This document shows, piece after piece, positions 50,990 to 61,559 of a stretch of DNA of 64,000 bases. Location of the stretch: assembly GCF_052857255.1 (NCBI RefSeq), contig NC_135498.1, positions 118,458,281-118,522,280 of the forward strand, in the 5' to 3' direction. The stretch comes from Amblyomma americanum. Lineage: Eukaryota; Arthropoda; Arachnida; Ixodida; Ixodidae. Numbering within the stretch: the first letter of the stretch is position 1; each line of letters starts with the position of its first letter. A model generated the notes under the pieces. The model had not been told where the DNA came from. It did not search any database and was given only the letters and a program-made list of their open reading frames with translations. A program made the translations under genes and the position numbers.

Positions 50990-51790
50990 TGCAGCTGCTG
51001 ATCCCTCAGTGCTGCTGTAGTATTGATGCCTAGTGTTCACATGTTCTTCCTTTTCTTTTACCGTTGTCAGGCGATGTTGAAACTAACCCAGGCCCCGACC
51101 GTTACGACAGCATACTTTCCGAGCTACAGAAACTAACTACCGGATAAGCTACATTAATTTTAGATCTGCAGGACATTAAACACCCCCTGAAAACTACCAA
51201 AACAACCCTGGCCAACTTAAACAAGCGCATGGACACTCTAGAATCACACTACGCCACACTTTCTACTCTGCATTCTGAAATCGACGCCCTGAAAACTTGA
51301 AAAACACTGAACTTGCCTGCAAGGTCGACAAACTGGAAGCACGTATGGACGATGCAGAAAATCGGTCTCGCCGTAACAATCTCATTTTTTTACAAAATTC
51401 CTGACACTAACCCACTGAGTCGTATGCAGACTGGGAAGAAACAGTCATTCGCCATTGCTCCACTCAACTAGGTTTTGCCATCGAGCCCAATCTAATCGAG
51501 CGTGCTCACCGCTTCGGGCGCCGCTCTACTGATCGCATCAGGCCAATCATTGTTAAATTTACGTCATCTAAAACTAAAGAAAGCATCCTTTCCTTAGGCA
51601 ATAAGCTGAAAGGCACCAACTACAGTATTGACGAAGACTTCTCCCTTCCCGTCCGTAACGCCCACAAACGTCTTGTAGCCTTTGCCAAATCGGTATCCGT
51701 TAAGTTCTCTTTGCGCTTCCAAACATTATACATTGGTCCTAAACGCTACATATTTGATGAATCATCACAAACAGTCAAAGAGGTAAAATA
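50989..51790 (+). pseudogene. LINE ORF1 with N-terminal 2A-like peptide, decayed
   Basis: From ATG 50989 one frame reads MQLLIPQCCCSIDA, a stop (51031-51033), then a hydrophobic stretch ending FLLPLS and GDVETNPGP (51070-51096). That is the exact 2A recoding consensus D(V/I)ExNPGP with the expected leucine-rich upstream part. A coiled coil follows (TTLANLNKRMDTLESHYATL), then ENRSRRNNLIF, IERAHRFGRR, RPIIVKFTSS and NYSIDEDFS, the transposase-22-type RNA-binding region. Stops at 51145 and 51298 and later shifts show this copy is dead. Confidence 0.75.
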
Positions 51791-51839
51791 GCAACCATCT
51801 CAGCCCCTGTCGAGAGATCGTTCTGGGCATGTACACCAA

Positions 51840-52715
51840 GAAGTCCTTTCATTGTCGGCAATCTTTACTAACGTGCGAAGTCTCATTTCAAAGCGCGACA
51901 TTGTTTCCCATATCGTCACTTCATCTGCCAGTAACATACTAGTCTTGACAGAAACGTGGCTTAACAGCGATATTTCCGATAGTGAAGTGCTTGCTGACTT
52001 GCCTAATTTCTGTGTTTTTCTCAAAGATCGCCCAGATCGAAGAGAAGGAGGGGTACTGATTTCCTCCGCTCGAGACCTATCATGCTCAGCCATTAACCTT
52101 TTATCAGATAGAGAAATAATATGGCTTTTATGCCACGCTTCACTTAAATCAGTTGTGATAGGCGTTTGCTACAGGCCTTCTAACAGTCCAGATTTCCCGC
52201 GAAAACTTAACGCATTGAATGAAATTAAACCTAAACACTCTAACACATGCACTCTCCTATTCGGAGACTTCAATTTTCAGAGTATCGACTGGAATAATCT
52301 AACCGCTACAGGTAATGAGGATGCTAATGAAATTTTAGACGTTTGTCTTAATTTTAGTCTCATTCAAACTATATTCGAGCCAACTCGTGTAACTGAAGAC
52401 TGCGCAAATATTCTAGATCTATTATTAACGAATAACCCTGAATGCGTTCATTCTATCACGTATCTACCAGACGTCAGCGATCATCACGTCATACATGCTG
52501 GCTTCACGATTAAACCATCCTTACGCGCAACAACTAAAAGAGCTATCCGAGTATACGATAAAGGAAACTATTCAGCAATAAAAAATGAAATTCGCGCATT
52601 TTTGCCAGCATTTCAATCTAACTTTAATCAAAGATCCATTCATGATAACTGGTCCTTGTTTAAGAGGAAAATCGACGATTTGGTCGACAGGTTTATTTCG
52701 ATCATAAATATATGA
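51840..52715 (+). pseudogene. CR1/L2-like LINE ORF2, APE endonuclease
   Basis: IFTNVRSLISKRD, LVLTETWLNSDIS, VVIGVCYRPSNSP, LLFGDFNFQSIDWNN, ANILDLLLTNNPE and VSDHHVIHAGF are the endonuclease motifs in order. The frame stops at 52713-52715 after IINI; homologous sequence (NPWFTNTLRRLKKMKR) continues beyond in a shifted frame. Confidence 0.85.
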
Positions 52716-54500
52716 ACTAACCCTCAAAACCCATGGTTCACAAATACACTCAGACGCCTTAAAAAAATGAAGCGTCTTTTCCGATCGGCCAAGTTGCTTC
52801 CTAGTCAGAACACTTGAACAAATATTACGCAGCCGAAAAAACGTACTTATCAAGTATTCGAGAAGCCAAGCGCATCTTTTTCAGCTCCAATCTGCCTAAA
52901 ATGTTGTCAACTAACCCCCGTAGGTTCTGGCAAGTCATTAACCCCCAGCACACACGGACTATTTCCCTCACCGATGGTTCGGGTGAAACTGTATGCGAAA
53001 CAGAATGCGCCAATATGTTCAACGCAGCCTTTTCTTCCGTGTTTACTAATGAAACAGATCCGGCATTTCCTCCAAACGCCCCGTTATTAAAGATACTATG
53101 CCTTCTCTTACATTTTCTTCAGCAGGAATTTCGTCACTAATTGAAAACATTAAACTTTCATCCTCTGCAGGAACTGACAATATCAACGCTAAAATACTGA
53201 TTAATACCAAAGATATATGTTCATCTCTGTTGTGCTTGTTATTCGCTCAGTCACTCTCCACAGGTCAACTGCCCATAGACTGGAAAACTGGGAAGGCCGT
53301 TCCAGTCTACAAATCAGGTAACAAGAACTCGCCACTTAATTAACGTCCCATCTCTCTAACTAGTATTCCCTGCAAAATCATGGAACACGTCATCTATACC
53401 CATATCATGACATTCCTTGATTCGAACAACTTTTTTCAACCTGCTCAGCACGGGTTCATTCACGATCTGCATGCTAATCTTGATTGTAATCTACAGACTG
53501 ACATTGTATTTTTAGTTTGCAAAAGCCTTTGATAAAGTACCCTATAAACGCCTCCTGATAAAACTTTGCCAATTAAATTTGCACTCCCATATATTGGAGT
53601 GGATTGAAGAGTGTTTAACTAATCGTACGCAGTTTGTCTCCGTTAACAATCAGAACTCTAACTCACTCCTAGTAACTTCGGGCGTTCCACAGGGATCTGT
53701 GCTTGGCCCACTACTGTTTCTCGTGTACATCAATGACCTGCCTTCAAACGTAACATCTAACATATGCATGTTCGCTGACGATTCTCTCCACTGCTGACCA
53801 ATCTTCTCTTCAAAATGATCTCAATGCTGTTCAGGAGTGGTGTAATAAGTGGGTAATGGAACTTAACCCACGTAAATGCAATCTTTTCTCCATCAGCCGC
53901 CGCCGTAATCCTCTAATTTTCTCTTACGAAATATCAGAAGTTCCCGTACAACTAGTTCAGTCATACAAGTACCTAGGCATAACAATTTCTACCGATCTTT
54001 ATTGGAGCTTGCACAATATCGTCAGCAAACAAGACGCTAGGTATCCTCAAGCGCCATCTTCAACATGCTCCAAAAAATGTCAAGTTATTAGCTTGGAAAT
54101 CATTCGTCCGGCCAAACTTGAATTTGCATCGCCCATTTGGAATCCTCATCAAGCTTACCTCATCAATGCCCTCGAATCTGTTCAAAATCGTGCTGCTCGC
54201 TTCATTAATTCATCCTACTCTTATGACATCAGCTTTTCCTCCTTAAAAACAGCATCCGGATTATCACCCTTATCGCTCCACCATCACATTGCCAGCCTGT
54301 CTTTATTTCACAAATTCTTCCACAGCCCAATGCACATCGCACCTTATATTCTTCCCCAGCGGGCATATCTCATCCCACCAGCCATCAACTACAAGTTGCC
54401 CGTCCACGCTCACGCACCGTCACTTTTTCTAATTCCTTCTTTCCTCGTTTCTAATTCCTTCTTTCCTCTCCATCATCACTTGCCCAAGTCTTTTCGCTGA
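52716..54500 (+). pseudogene. CR1/L2-like LINE ORF2, reverse transcriptase and C-terminus, decayed
   Basis: Scattered frames give NPRRFWQVINPQH, SAGTDNINAKILINTK (RT 1), [48 protein letters not shown] (FADD box intact), [13 protein letters not shown] and [19 protein letters not shown]. Deletions have removed much of the segment around the first catalytic aspartate ([10 protein letters not shown] survives near 53515). At least five frame changes are needed. Confidence 0.82.
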
Positions 54501-54796
54501 AAATGTAAAAACTTTCCTGTTATTGTGAATCTGTGATTTTAATTGTTGCCACCCCTCAAGTGTCACCCCTCTTTTGGGGCCTTTAGGCAATAAAATGAAA
54601 TGAAAAAAAATTACAGCAGCATTGACACAACTTCGCCGCAAACACGACCGTAAAGGTCTCCTGATAGGAGGCAATTAGGCCAGCATTTAACGACAAACTC
54701 ATGTCGCCGTGTGTAAGAATACGCAGCCTCAGAGCTGTCGTGTTTAACGCGCGATAAAACACTTGCTTCGAAAAATCATCGGTAAAAGGACACAAA

Positions 54797-55035
54797 TGCG
54801 GCTGAGGCAGCGTTTCGATGGAGCCGAACCGCAAAGGCGCCAGTGTGCTGCGCCGTCAGTGACATTGTAGACCCCCAGATGGTCGAAATTATTCCGGAGC
54901 CCTCCACTAGGGCACCTCTTTCTTCCTTTCTTAGTTCCTCCTTTATCCCTTCCCTTACGGCGCAGATCGGGTGTCTCCCAGACATGTGAGGAATTTACTT
55001 TGTCATTTCCTTTATTTAAAAATGTAAACTGTAAA
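54797..55035 (+). mobile_element. Ruka-like SINE, subfamily shared with 3195
   Basis: GGCTGAGGCAGCGTTTCGATGG, GCCAGTGTGCTGCG, ACCCCCAGATGGTCGAAA and CATGTGAGGAATTTACTT match the variant at 3195-3506. The head is lost. Confidence 0.8.
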
Positions 55036-55046
55036 CTACTGATCAC

Positions 55047-55133
55047 CCGCCGCGGTGGCTCAGTGGTTAGGGCGCTCGACTACTGATCCGGAGTTCCCGG
55101 GTTCGAACCCGACCGCGGCGGCTTCGTTTTATG
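55047..55133 (+). mobile_element. Ruka-like SINE, head, interrupted
   Basis: An intact tRNA-like head (A box TGGCTCAGTGG, B box GGTTCGAACCC) ends in GGCTTCGTTTT. The body of the same SINE resumes at 55531 after an inserted element. Confidence 0.85.
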
Positions 55134-55349
55134 CGAAGCATACTAGCCGCACAATCGAGCTCTTCTTTGCTGCGCCGCGCGCGGCCGCGTAGCTACCACT
55201 TGACCTACATCGGCGCACCACGTGATATGACGTCACAACAGCTGTGAAAGCTGGGGCTCAACTCGTGCGCTCGCTTGCGGACGCGCAGCCTCCGCCGGCG
55301 GCCTACCTCCCGCTCCTACCGCTAGGAGATTACTGACGTCACGCTATTG

Positions 55350-55358
55350 TATAAAAGG
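55350..55358 (+). promoter_or_regulatory. TATA box of the small element
   Basis: TATAAAAGG lies 41 bases before the ATG at 55391, with a TGACGTCAC site (CRE-like) immediately upstream at 55333-55341. It probably drove the basic ORF of the parental transposon. Confidence 0.5.
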
Positions 55359-55390
55359 CGACGCACTCGTTGAGTCAGTTAAGCAGCGAG

Positions 55391-55525
55391 ATGTCGGCCA
55401 GGGAGAGGGCGGCTCACCAGACCGCAAAGCGCAAGTTACAAAGTGCCACGGAAACGGGAGAAGAACGAGAAGTACGGCTTGCCAAGCGACGTATGCTTCG
55501 CATCCTAGGCTTAACCATAAGCTAA
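55391..55525 (+). CDS. Basic 44-residue ORF, truncated STPR-like N-terminus
   Basis: The frame MSARERAAHQTAKRKLQSAT continues ETGEEREVRLAKRRMLRILG to a stop in the terminal hairpin. The R/K-rich heptad-like pattern with TGEEREVRLAK resembles the 23-residue basic repeat of transposon proteins (ETPEQREARLAK). It looks like the first codons of that protein captured in a non-autonomous derivative. A working product is doubtful. Confidence 0.4.
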   Translation: MSARERAAHQTAKRKLQSATETGEEREVRLAKRRMLRILGLTIS

Positions 55526-55530
55526 GCCAG

Positions 55531-55765
55531 GCATTTTTATGGAGGAAAAACGCTAAGGCGCCCGTGTGCTGTGCGATGTCAGTGCACGTTAAAGTTCCCC
55601 AGGTGGTCGAAATTATTCCGGAGCCCTCCACTACGGTACCTCTCCTTTCTTTCTTCTTTGACTCCCACCTTTATCCCTTCCCTTACGGCGCGGTTCAGGT
55701 GTCCAACGATATATGAGACAGATACTGCACCATTTCCTTTCCCCCAAAACTAATTATTATTATTA
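55531..55765 (+). mobile_element. Ruka-like SINE, body and tail, interrupted copy
   Basis: It starts at CATTTTTATGGAGGAAAAAC, continuing the head at 55047-55133, and runs through a complete body and 3' module to an ATT-repeat tail. Confidence 0.9.
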
Positions 55766-55782
55766 TTATTATGATTATTAAA

Positions 55783-56065
55783 CTACTGATCCGGAGTTCC
55801 CGGGTTCAATCCCGACCGCGGCGGCTGCGTGTTTATGGAGGAAAAACGCTAAGGCGCCCTGCGCTGCGTGATGTCAGTGCACGGTAAACGTCCCCAGGTG
55901 GTCGAAATTATTCCGGAGCCCTCCACAACGGCACCTATTTCTCTCTTTCTTCTTTCACTCCCTCCTTTATCCCTTCCCTGACGGCGCGGTTCAGGTGTCC
56001 AACGATATATGAGACAGATACTGCGCAGTTTTCTTCCCACCAAAAACCAATTATAATTATTATAT
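55783..56065 (+). mobile_element. Ruka-like SINE, head partly lost
   Basis: It begins within the head at CTACTGATCCGGAG, with B box GGTTCAATCCC, and is otherwise complete to CCAATTATAATTATT. It meets an antisense copy tail-to-tail. Confidence 0.9.
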
Positions 56066-56245
56066 TAATTGGTTTTGGGGGAAAAGAAATGGCGCAGTAT
56101 CTCATATCTCGTCGGACACCTAAACCGCGTGTTAAGGGTAGGAATAAAGGAGGAACTGACTGAAGGAAGGAAGGAAGGAAGAGGTGCCGTCCGGAGGGCT
56201 CCGGAATAATTTCGAGCACCTGGGGATCTTTAACGCGCACTGACA
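56066..56245 (-). mobile_element. Ruka-like SINE, antisense 3' half
   Basis: ATTGGTTTTGGGGGAAAAG, CATATCTCGTCGGACACC and CACCTGGGGATCTTTAACG identify it. It forms an inverted pair with the copy at 55783. Confidence 0.88.
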
Positions 56246-56304
56246 AATTTTTGTTTTCATTTTTGCCGTGTTCTTGTAGTATAATGAAAATGCTAGTGTA
56301 TAGG

Positions 56305-56500
56305 AAAGACGTGGCGCCCATGGTCTGTGCGATGAAAGATCCACATGTGGTCTAAATTATTCAGGAGCCCTCTACTACAACGTCTCTTTATTTCAACTTG
56401 CACTAAATGTTTCCTCCTTTCTCCTACGGTGCGTTTGGGTTGTCCGCCGAGATTAGACAATTCTTGCACCATTTCCTTTCCTGAAACAACCTATTTTTAA
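56305..56500 (+). mobile_element. SINE variant with CAGGAG body, copy II
   Basis: GATCCACATGTGGTCTAAAT, TATTCAGGAGCCCTC and ACGGTGCGTTTGGGTTGTCC match 4395-4580. It is part of the block and so was present before duplication. Confidence 0.65.
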
Positions 56501-56511
56501 TAATAACAATT

Positions 56512-56625
56512 AATTTTTTGGGAAAGGAAATGGCGCAGTATCCGTCTGATATATTGGCGGACACCTGAACCGCGCACTAAGAAAAGGGATAAAGGAGGGA
56601 GTGAAAGAAGAAATGAAATATTTGG
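56512..56625 (-). mobile_element. Ruka-like SINE, antisense 3' end
   Basis: GGGAAAGGAAATGGCGCAG, TATTGGCGGACACCTG and GGGAGTGAAAGAAGAAATG mark the antisense tail module. A second short tail fragment follows at 56620-56645. Confidence 0.82.
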
Positions 56626-56904
56626 TTTTTGGGGAAAGGAAAAGACTGTCTGTGCCAGGAAGAAAGAAAGGAACGTGCACAGGCCTGCTCACTGGCTCAA
56701 GCCGAGCCACAATCGCTACCACGTGCAGATAGAAGGAGAGTTGAACGACGGGATGGAAAGACAGGATACTAAAGACGCGCTAAAGAAAAGTCCGATCCCG
56801 GAGGTAATGCAATACCGGGCCAACCGGTGGCGCGAGTGAAGCATCCTTCAAACTCTCCGCCACATTTCCAAAAATAAGTCCAACTTGGACCCATAACAGA
56901 TACT

Positions 56905-57125
56905 CTACGGGTTTGGGAAAAGGAAATGGCGCAGGATCTGTCCCATATATCGTTAGACATCTGAACCGTGCCGTAAGGGAACGAATAATGTAGGGATTGA
57001 AAGAAGAAAGAAAGAAATAGGCGCCGTAGTGGAGGGATCCGGAATAATTTCGACCACCTGGGGATCTTTAACGTGGACTGACGTCGTACAGCACACGGGC
57101 GCCTTAGCGTTTTGCTGCCATAAAA
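56905..57125 (-). mobile_element. Ruka-like SINE, antisense, head missing
   Basis: The tail module, body (CGTACAGCACACGGGCGCC) and TTTTGCTGCCATAAAA are readable. It ends where CCTATTTTTAATAATAAT of the block resumes. Confidence 0.85.
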
Positions 57126-59084
57126 CCTATTTTTAATAATAATAATTGGTTTTTGGGAAAAGCAAATGTTCAAAGGCCAGTTTTTATTCTACAGCACACG
57201 GCTGTTTATTTTTTTGCTGTGCGTCGACAACAGGGCAAAGCAAAATGAAGAGTAACAACAACATTTCCGCTTCGCTTAAATCTCAGATTGTAATTTGACA
57301 TTGATTAAAACTTCGATTCAACCCCACCAGAACACAATGAGCGTTGAAAGCAAGCAAGGGTTCCAATTATACTTTGAATATGTTGAGCGGTAGCCTCTTA
57401 CTGGACCACAGATTTTTGTGCGCTGAATGCATTAGCTAGCGGTACCTAATGAAGTAAGCACCGGCTCAATTTGCGGTCAGAACGCACTCCGTTCCCGGAC
57501 ACGAGCTTGCTCATGTGGATGTCCGCCACCACATAGTTTTGTAACTAATTGTCTCAGCCAGGTATATTATGTGCTCACAAGTACCCTTTTTTGTAGACAT
57601 TGATTGCTGGTCAGGCGGTCGAACTTCCCTTTTTGTATTTAATAAGCTTATGTAGCTATGGGTATTTAATAAGCTTATGTAGCTATGGCAAGCCAGTCCG
57701 TCTTCATAAACTTCAATCTTTATTTAAATTCACCTTGCAATTATGGTGCGATGGTTTAAAAGTGTCCGTGCGGTCGCTTGGGGATTTCTTGGCGCGCAAT
57801 TACGCAGATATCGGCAGCTTTTCACGTGACATCATATCCTGCTGTATTGCACGTCAGCGCACAAAATCCGAGCAGCTAATTACTGGACCTTAAAACTAAG
57901 CCTTCCTTTAATGTCATTTGTGCACGTTGCTGTGCGACGTGCTTGTACAATTCCTCTGTTTATCCTCCTGAACCAACATCCTCATTGGCAGAGAAGTTGT
58001 GCCCGGCTCCCGACCGAAGGGATTCCGGTTCACTTCCACCTGACAACCTTTTAAAGCTTTACCACGGCCGCTCAATTGCAACGCACTTGGTGCCGTTTCG
58101 CGGCGGAGGCTTTACTATCCACGCGGCTCCGATTTCGCTGCGTCTGTACTAATGACCCTGAACTAGAGGAGCGGAGCTGCATAAGTTACCACGTAACATA
58201 CCACGTGACTCGCACCAGCTGCAGTAACGCGTTCCGCAGTCGTCGCGGCGGCTGCGCGCTCCTATCCACCGCCACGCTGTGTACGAAGCAAGTCAGCTGG
58301 AGCCGACGTACTCGACAGTGGGTACTCGCAGACGTCGTACCGAGTCTGATCACCCGGTCGACATTGCCAACTGGTCGAGGGATACAGCGATCGATAGGGA
58401 GCGTAAACGGGCTAAACGGCCAGCCGAAAGGAATGGAGGGCGGGAGCTTCACCTGGCTCGACGGCGAGCGAAAGATGCCGAATGAACACAGCGACGAGCC
58501 TTGTTAGCAGCCGCGGTGGAGACTGGTGAGACTCTGGGAGCGAGTCCTCGCAGTGCGGAACACGTAACTACCCACGTGGTCCGTCTGCCTGTCAGACTAT
58601 GCTTCGGCCCCAAGAACCTTAGAAAGTGACCTCACATGTAATCGGTGCTTTCGTTTGCATAGCTAGGGTTAGCTGAGCTACGCCGACCCCTTTTTTTTCT
58701 TTGCAGCGAGCCTGTTTTTCTACGTCGTTACACCCATTCCACGAATTTGAATTTCGCAGTCGCGTCGATGAGGGGTTTTCCTCCAAGCGGGACTATTAAC
58801 GCTTTGCTTTAATGGGTAATGCGTTGTCTGTCTGTGCCTTGATGTCTTCTAAAATCAAGAAGAATTGATATCGGTCATATTTCATGGCAGTTGACAGGCG
58901 TAAATGCATTTCGTTTATTTTCTTACTGCTGCTTACTAGGAGTAACAACTAGCTCTGCCTGCAATCCACTTTGTGAGATAACTTACGCTGACTCTATCAA
59001 ACCTTGTTAGACGGCAGTACCTCTCGCTTGCCGTAGACACCTCAATGACACCGTGAGGGGACAATTTGAAAAAGAACTGCATGT
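57126..59084. other. Shared spacer of block copy II, with Penelope empty site
   Basis: It contains AGTAACAACAAC at 57251-57262, the unoccupied equivalent of the Penelope target. A 29-base tandem duplication (GGTATTTAATAAGCTTATG unit) lies at 57635-57690. The frame at 58279-58485 resembles 9931-10158 but has no identifiable domain. Confidence 0.55.
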
Positions 59085-59320
59085 AAGTACATTCCGTCTC
59101 CTTTGACACCGAAAACAGATCAGTAAACGCGATCTTGCTCTACGTTTCCTTCGCCTACAATCCACAGTTTAAGGAGGCAACCCCGTGGAACCCTTACCTC
59201 GTAAATGGAAGGGAGGCCGTGACAACGCTAGACACAATGTTGCAGGACGTCACCAGTGAGGACCACCTCGACGTCGCTGCCTACCTGCATTCCACCCTAA
59301 GCACTAATACGCCTATATGA
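59085..59320 (+). pseudogene. Gypsy-type integrase fragment, copy II
   Basis: One frame reads VNAILLYVSFAYNPQFKEAT, then PYLVNGREAVTTLDTMLQDV and TSEDHLDVAAYLHSTLS, better preserved than copy I. It matches the C-terminal part of Gypsy integrases. It ends abruptly at the RTE LINE. Confidence 0.72.
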
Positions 59321-59321
59321 G

Positions 59322-61010
59322 AGTAAGAAAGGGAGTATGCTTCCTAGGAAACTAGGCGTAGGTAAAAACCAGATGTGTGCGTTAAGAGTCAAGGAGGGCA
59401 ATGCCATTAGCAATATGGATAAGATAGTTAATGTTGCCAAAAAGTTCTACAGAAATCTATACAGTAGGCAATATAATCAGAACGTTAACGATAAAGGCAG
59501 TAGCACACATCATTGCGTCATCCCGCCTGTAACGAAAGAGGAAATAAAGAAAGCATTAGGAACAGTGCAAAGGGGAAAATCATCTGACTAGGATCAGGTA
59601 ACAGGAGATCTGTTGAAAGATGGAGGACAGATTTTGCTGCAAAAACTAGCACCCTGTATACGCAATGCCTTACGACCTGGACCGTACCAAAAGTTTGGAA
59701 GAATGCAAACATCATCTTAATTCATAAGAAAGTAGACGCCAAGGACTTGAAAAAATTACAGACCGATCAGCTTACTCTCCGCTGCCTACAAGGTATTTAT
59801 TATTGTAATCACCAATAGAGTCAGGACAACCTTAGAGTTTAATCAACTAAATTATCAGGTAGGCTTTCGTAAAGGATATTCAACAATAGATCATATTCAC
59901 AATATACATAAGGGGATAGAGAAATGCACAGAATATAACCGACCCCTAAATATATCCTTTATTGATTACGAGAAAGCATTTGATAAATTGGAAACCTCAG
60001 CACTCATACAGCCATTGCGTAATCAGGGTGCATAAGAGCCTTATGCCAAAATACTGGGACATATATACAGGAACTACACAGCTACCATAGTCCTCCATAA
60101 AGTGAGCAATTAAATTCCAATAAAGAAGGCTGTCAGGCAAGAAGTCACGATCTCGCCGATGCTATTCGCCACCTGTTTACAATTAGTATTCCGAGGCCTG
60201 TACAGGGAAAAGTTGGGGATAAGAGTTAATGGAGAAAACGTAAATAATCTGCGATTCGCTAATGACATTGCCTTGCTGAGTCACTCAGGAGGTGAACTGC
60301 AAATCATGATCAATGAGTTACGCAGGACTGAACGGTGGGTCTAAAAATTACCATGCGGAAAACCAAAGTAATGTTGAACAGTCTAGCAAGGGAACAGCAG
60401 TTTACAATTGGCAGCTAGGTGCAAGAAGTGGTAAAGATCTGTTTATGGCAGGTAGTGGCAGCTGATCCGGATCATGACAGGGAAATAACTGGAAGGGTAA
60501 GACGGGGTGTAGCGCATATGGCAGGCTCTATCGGATCAATAATAGCAGATTAACAATATCCCTCAAGAGAAAGTGCACAACAGCTGTATCTTACCGGTAC
60601 TCTCCTACGGGGCAGATACGTTGACGCTAATTAAAATGGTTTAGCTTTAATTAAAGAGGACGCAGCGAGCCATGCAAAGAAAAAGGATAGCTGTAACGTT
60701 AAGAGACCGGAAGCGGGCAGAGTGGGTGAGGGAACAAAGGCGGTTTAATGATATTTTAGTCGAAATCAGGAGGAAGAAATGGGCAGGACATTTAATGCGA
60801 AGGCAAGATAAGCGCTGGTTCTTAAGGGTAACGAATTGGATTGGAAGAGAAGGCAAGCATAGCAGGGGGCGGCAGAAGGTTAGGTGGGAGGATGAGATTA
60901 TGAGACTCTCAGCCATAGGTTGGGTGCAGCTGGGAAAGGAGAGGTCTAATTGAAGAGACACGGGAGACGCCTTCGCCCTGCAATGGGTGTAGTCAGGATG
61001 GTGACTAAGC
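59322..61010 (+). pseudogene. RTE/BovB-like LINE reverse transcriptase, decayed copy II
   Basis: KLGVGKNQMCALRVKEGNAI, KEEIKKALGTVQRGKSSD, VGFRKGYSTIDHIHNIHK, FIDYEKAFDKLE, NNLRFANDIALLSHSGG and the C-terminal RRFNDILVEIRRKKWAGHLM with GREGKHSRGRQKVRWEDEIM are readable in different frames. The catalytic box is FAND, as in copy I. Stops are abundant. Confidence 0.78.
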
Positions 61011-61559
61011 TGCCCTCTACAGCCCTCCCTTTTATAAAAGGAGTGTGCTAGAGCACACCCGACTACATTTCAACACCGTTATGTTTATATCGTGCAGCCC
61101 GCAGAAGAACCCCGACGTCATGCCTGGTTGCGCACTGAAGACCAGTAGCGCGCTTACCATTGACATTACAATCTTCGTCGGTGCCATGCAGAATACAAGC
61201 CAGCTGACCGAGTCTGACATTGGACAACCATTTTTCACGGTGTACTCGGTCAAAACGTTTTAGCAACCACTGCGGGCCGTACAAGATTATTCGCCTGCTA
61301 TGTTACCGGGACTCTGAAGTTGTTCTTGATGTAGTGACATGATCCGAGCGACGCCGAACCCTAGGAGAAGTAATGCGTGTCGTTGGTCGAAAGCTATTTT
61401 ATGAGCGCTAATATAACCATGTGTTCGTGCTCATGCACTTTATTTCAAGGAGAAAGCTTTGTACGTTCCATTAATTCAAAGCTGCTAGTTGTCGGCGTCG
61501 GAGCACGAAAGATCGGAGAGTCATGGAGATGGCAAGAAGTAGAGAAAGAGAGAACTTTT
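61011..61559. other. Spacer of block copy II, decayed leader-like ORF
   Basis: It aligns with 12656-13160. The antisense ATG of the copy I small ORF is ATA here, and the frame is interrupted by a stop (antisense GAATAATC) in the middle. No independent feature. Confidence 0.5.

Larger units (their letters stand above)
50244..54605 (+). mobile_element. CR1/L2-like LINE with 5' monomers, decayed
   Basis: The order is 5' monomers, ORF1 with a 2A-like leader, ORF2 endonuclease and reverse transcriptase, ORF2 C-terminal domain, and a 3' end GGCAATAAAATGAAATGAAA. The same ORF organisation as the element at 24207-28037 suggests the same clade, but sequence identity is only moderate, so it is a different family. 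Multiple stops and frameshifts make it older. Confidence 0.8.
55134..55530 (+). mobile_element. Small TATA-bearing element inserted in a SINE, Helitron-like
   Basis: The 397-base insert starts ATGCGAAGCATACTAGCC and ends CGTATGCTTCGCATCCTAGG plus a terminal hairpin GGCTTAACCATAAGCTAAGCC (6-bp stem GGCTTA/TAAGCC). The GATGCGAAGCATACG motif is thus present in inverted form at both ends. Inside are TGACGTCAC, TATAAAAGG (55350-55358) and, 35 bases on, an ATG opening a 44-codon basic frame. A 3' hairpin and promoter-plus-first-exon content suit a non-autonomous Helitron/Helentron, but a TIR element is also possible. Confidence 0.55.

Noticed and set aside
50937..51069. Intron between CAG/GTTAGT (50938) and TTGTCAG (51069)
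   Set aside because: Donor and polypyrimidine acceptor look good, but splicing would move the 2A-like motif to a frame with a stop shortly upstream and no ATG, whereas the unspliced frame has an ATG and the proper hydrophobic leader.
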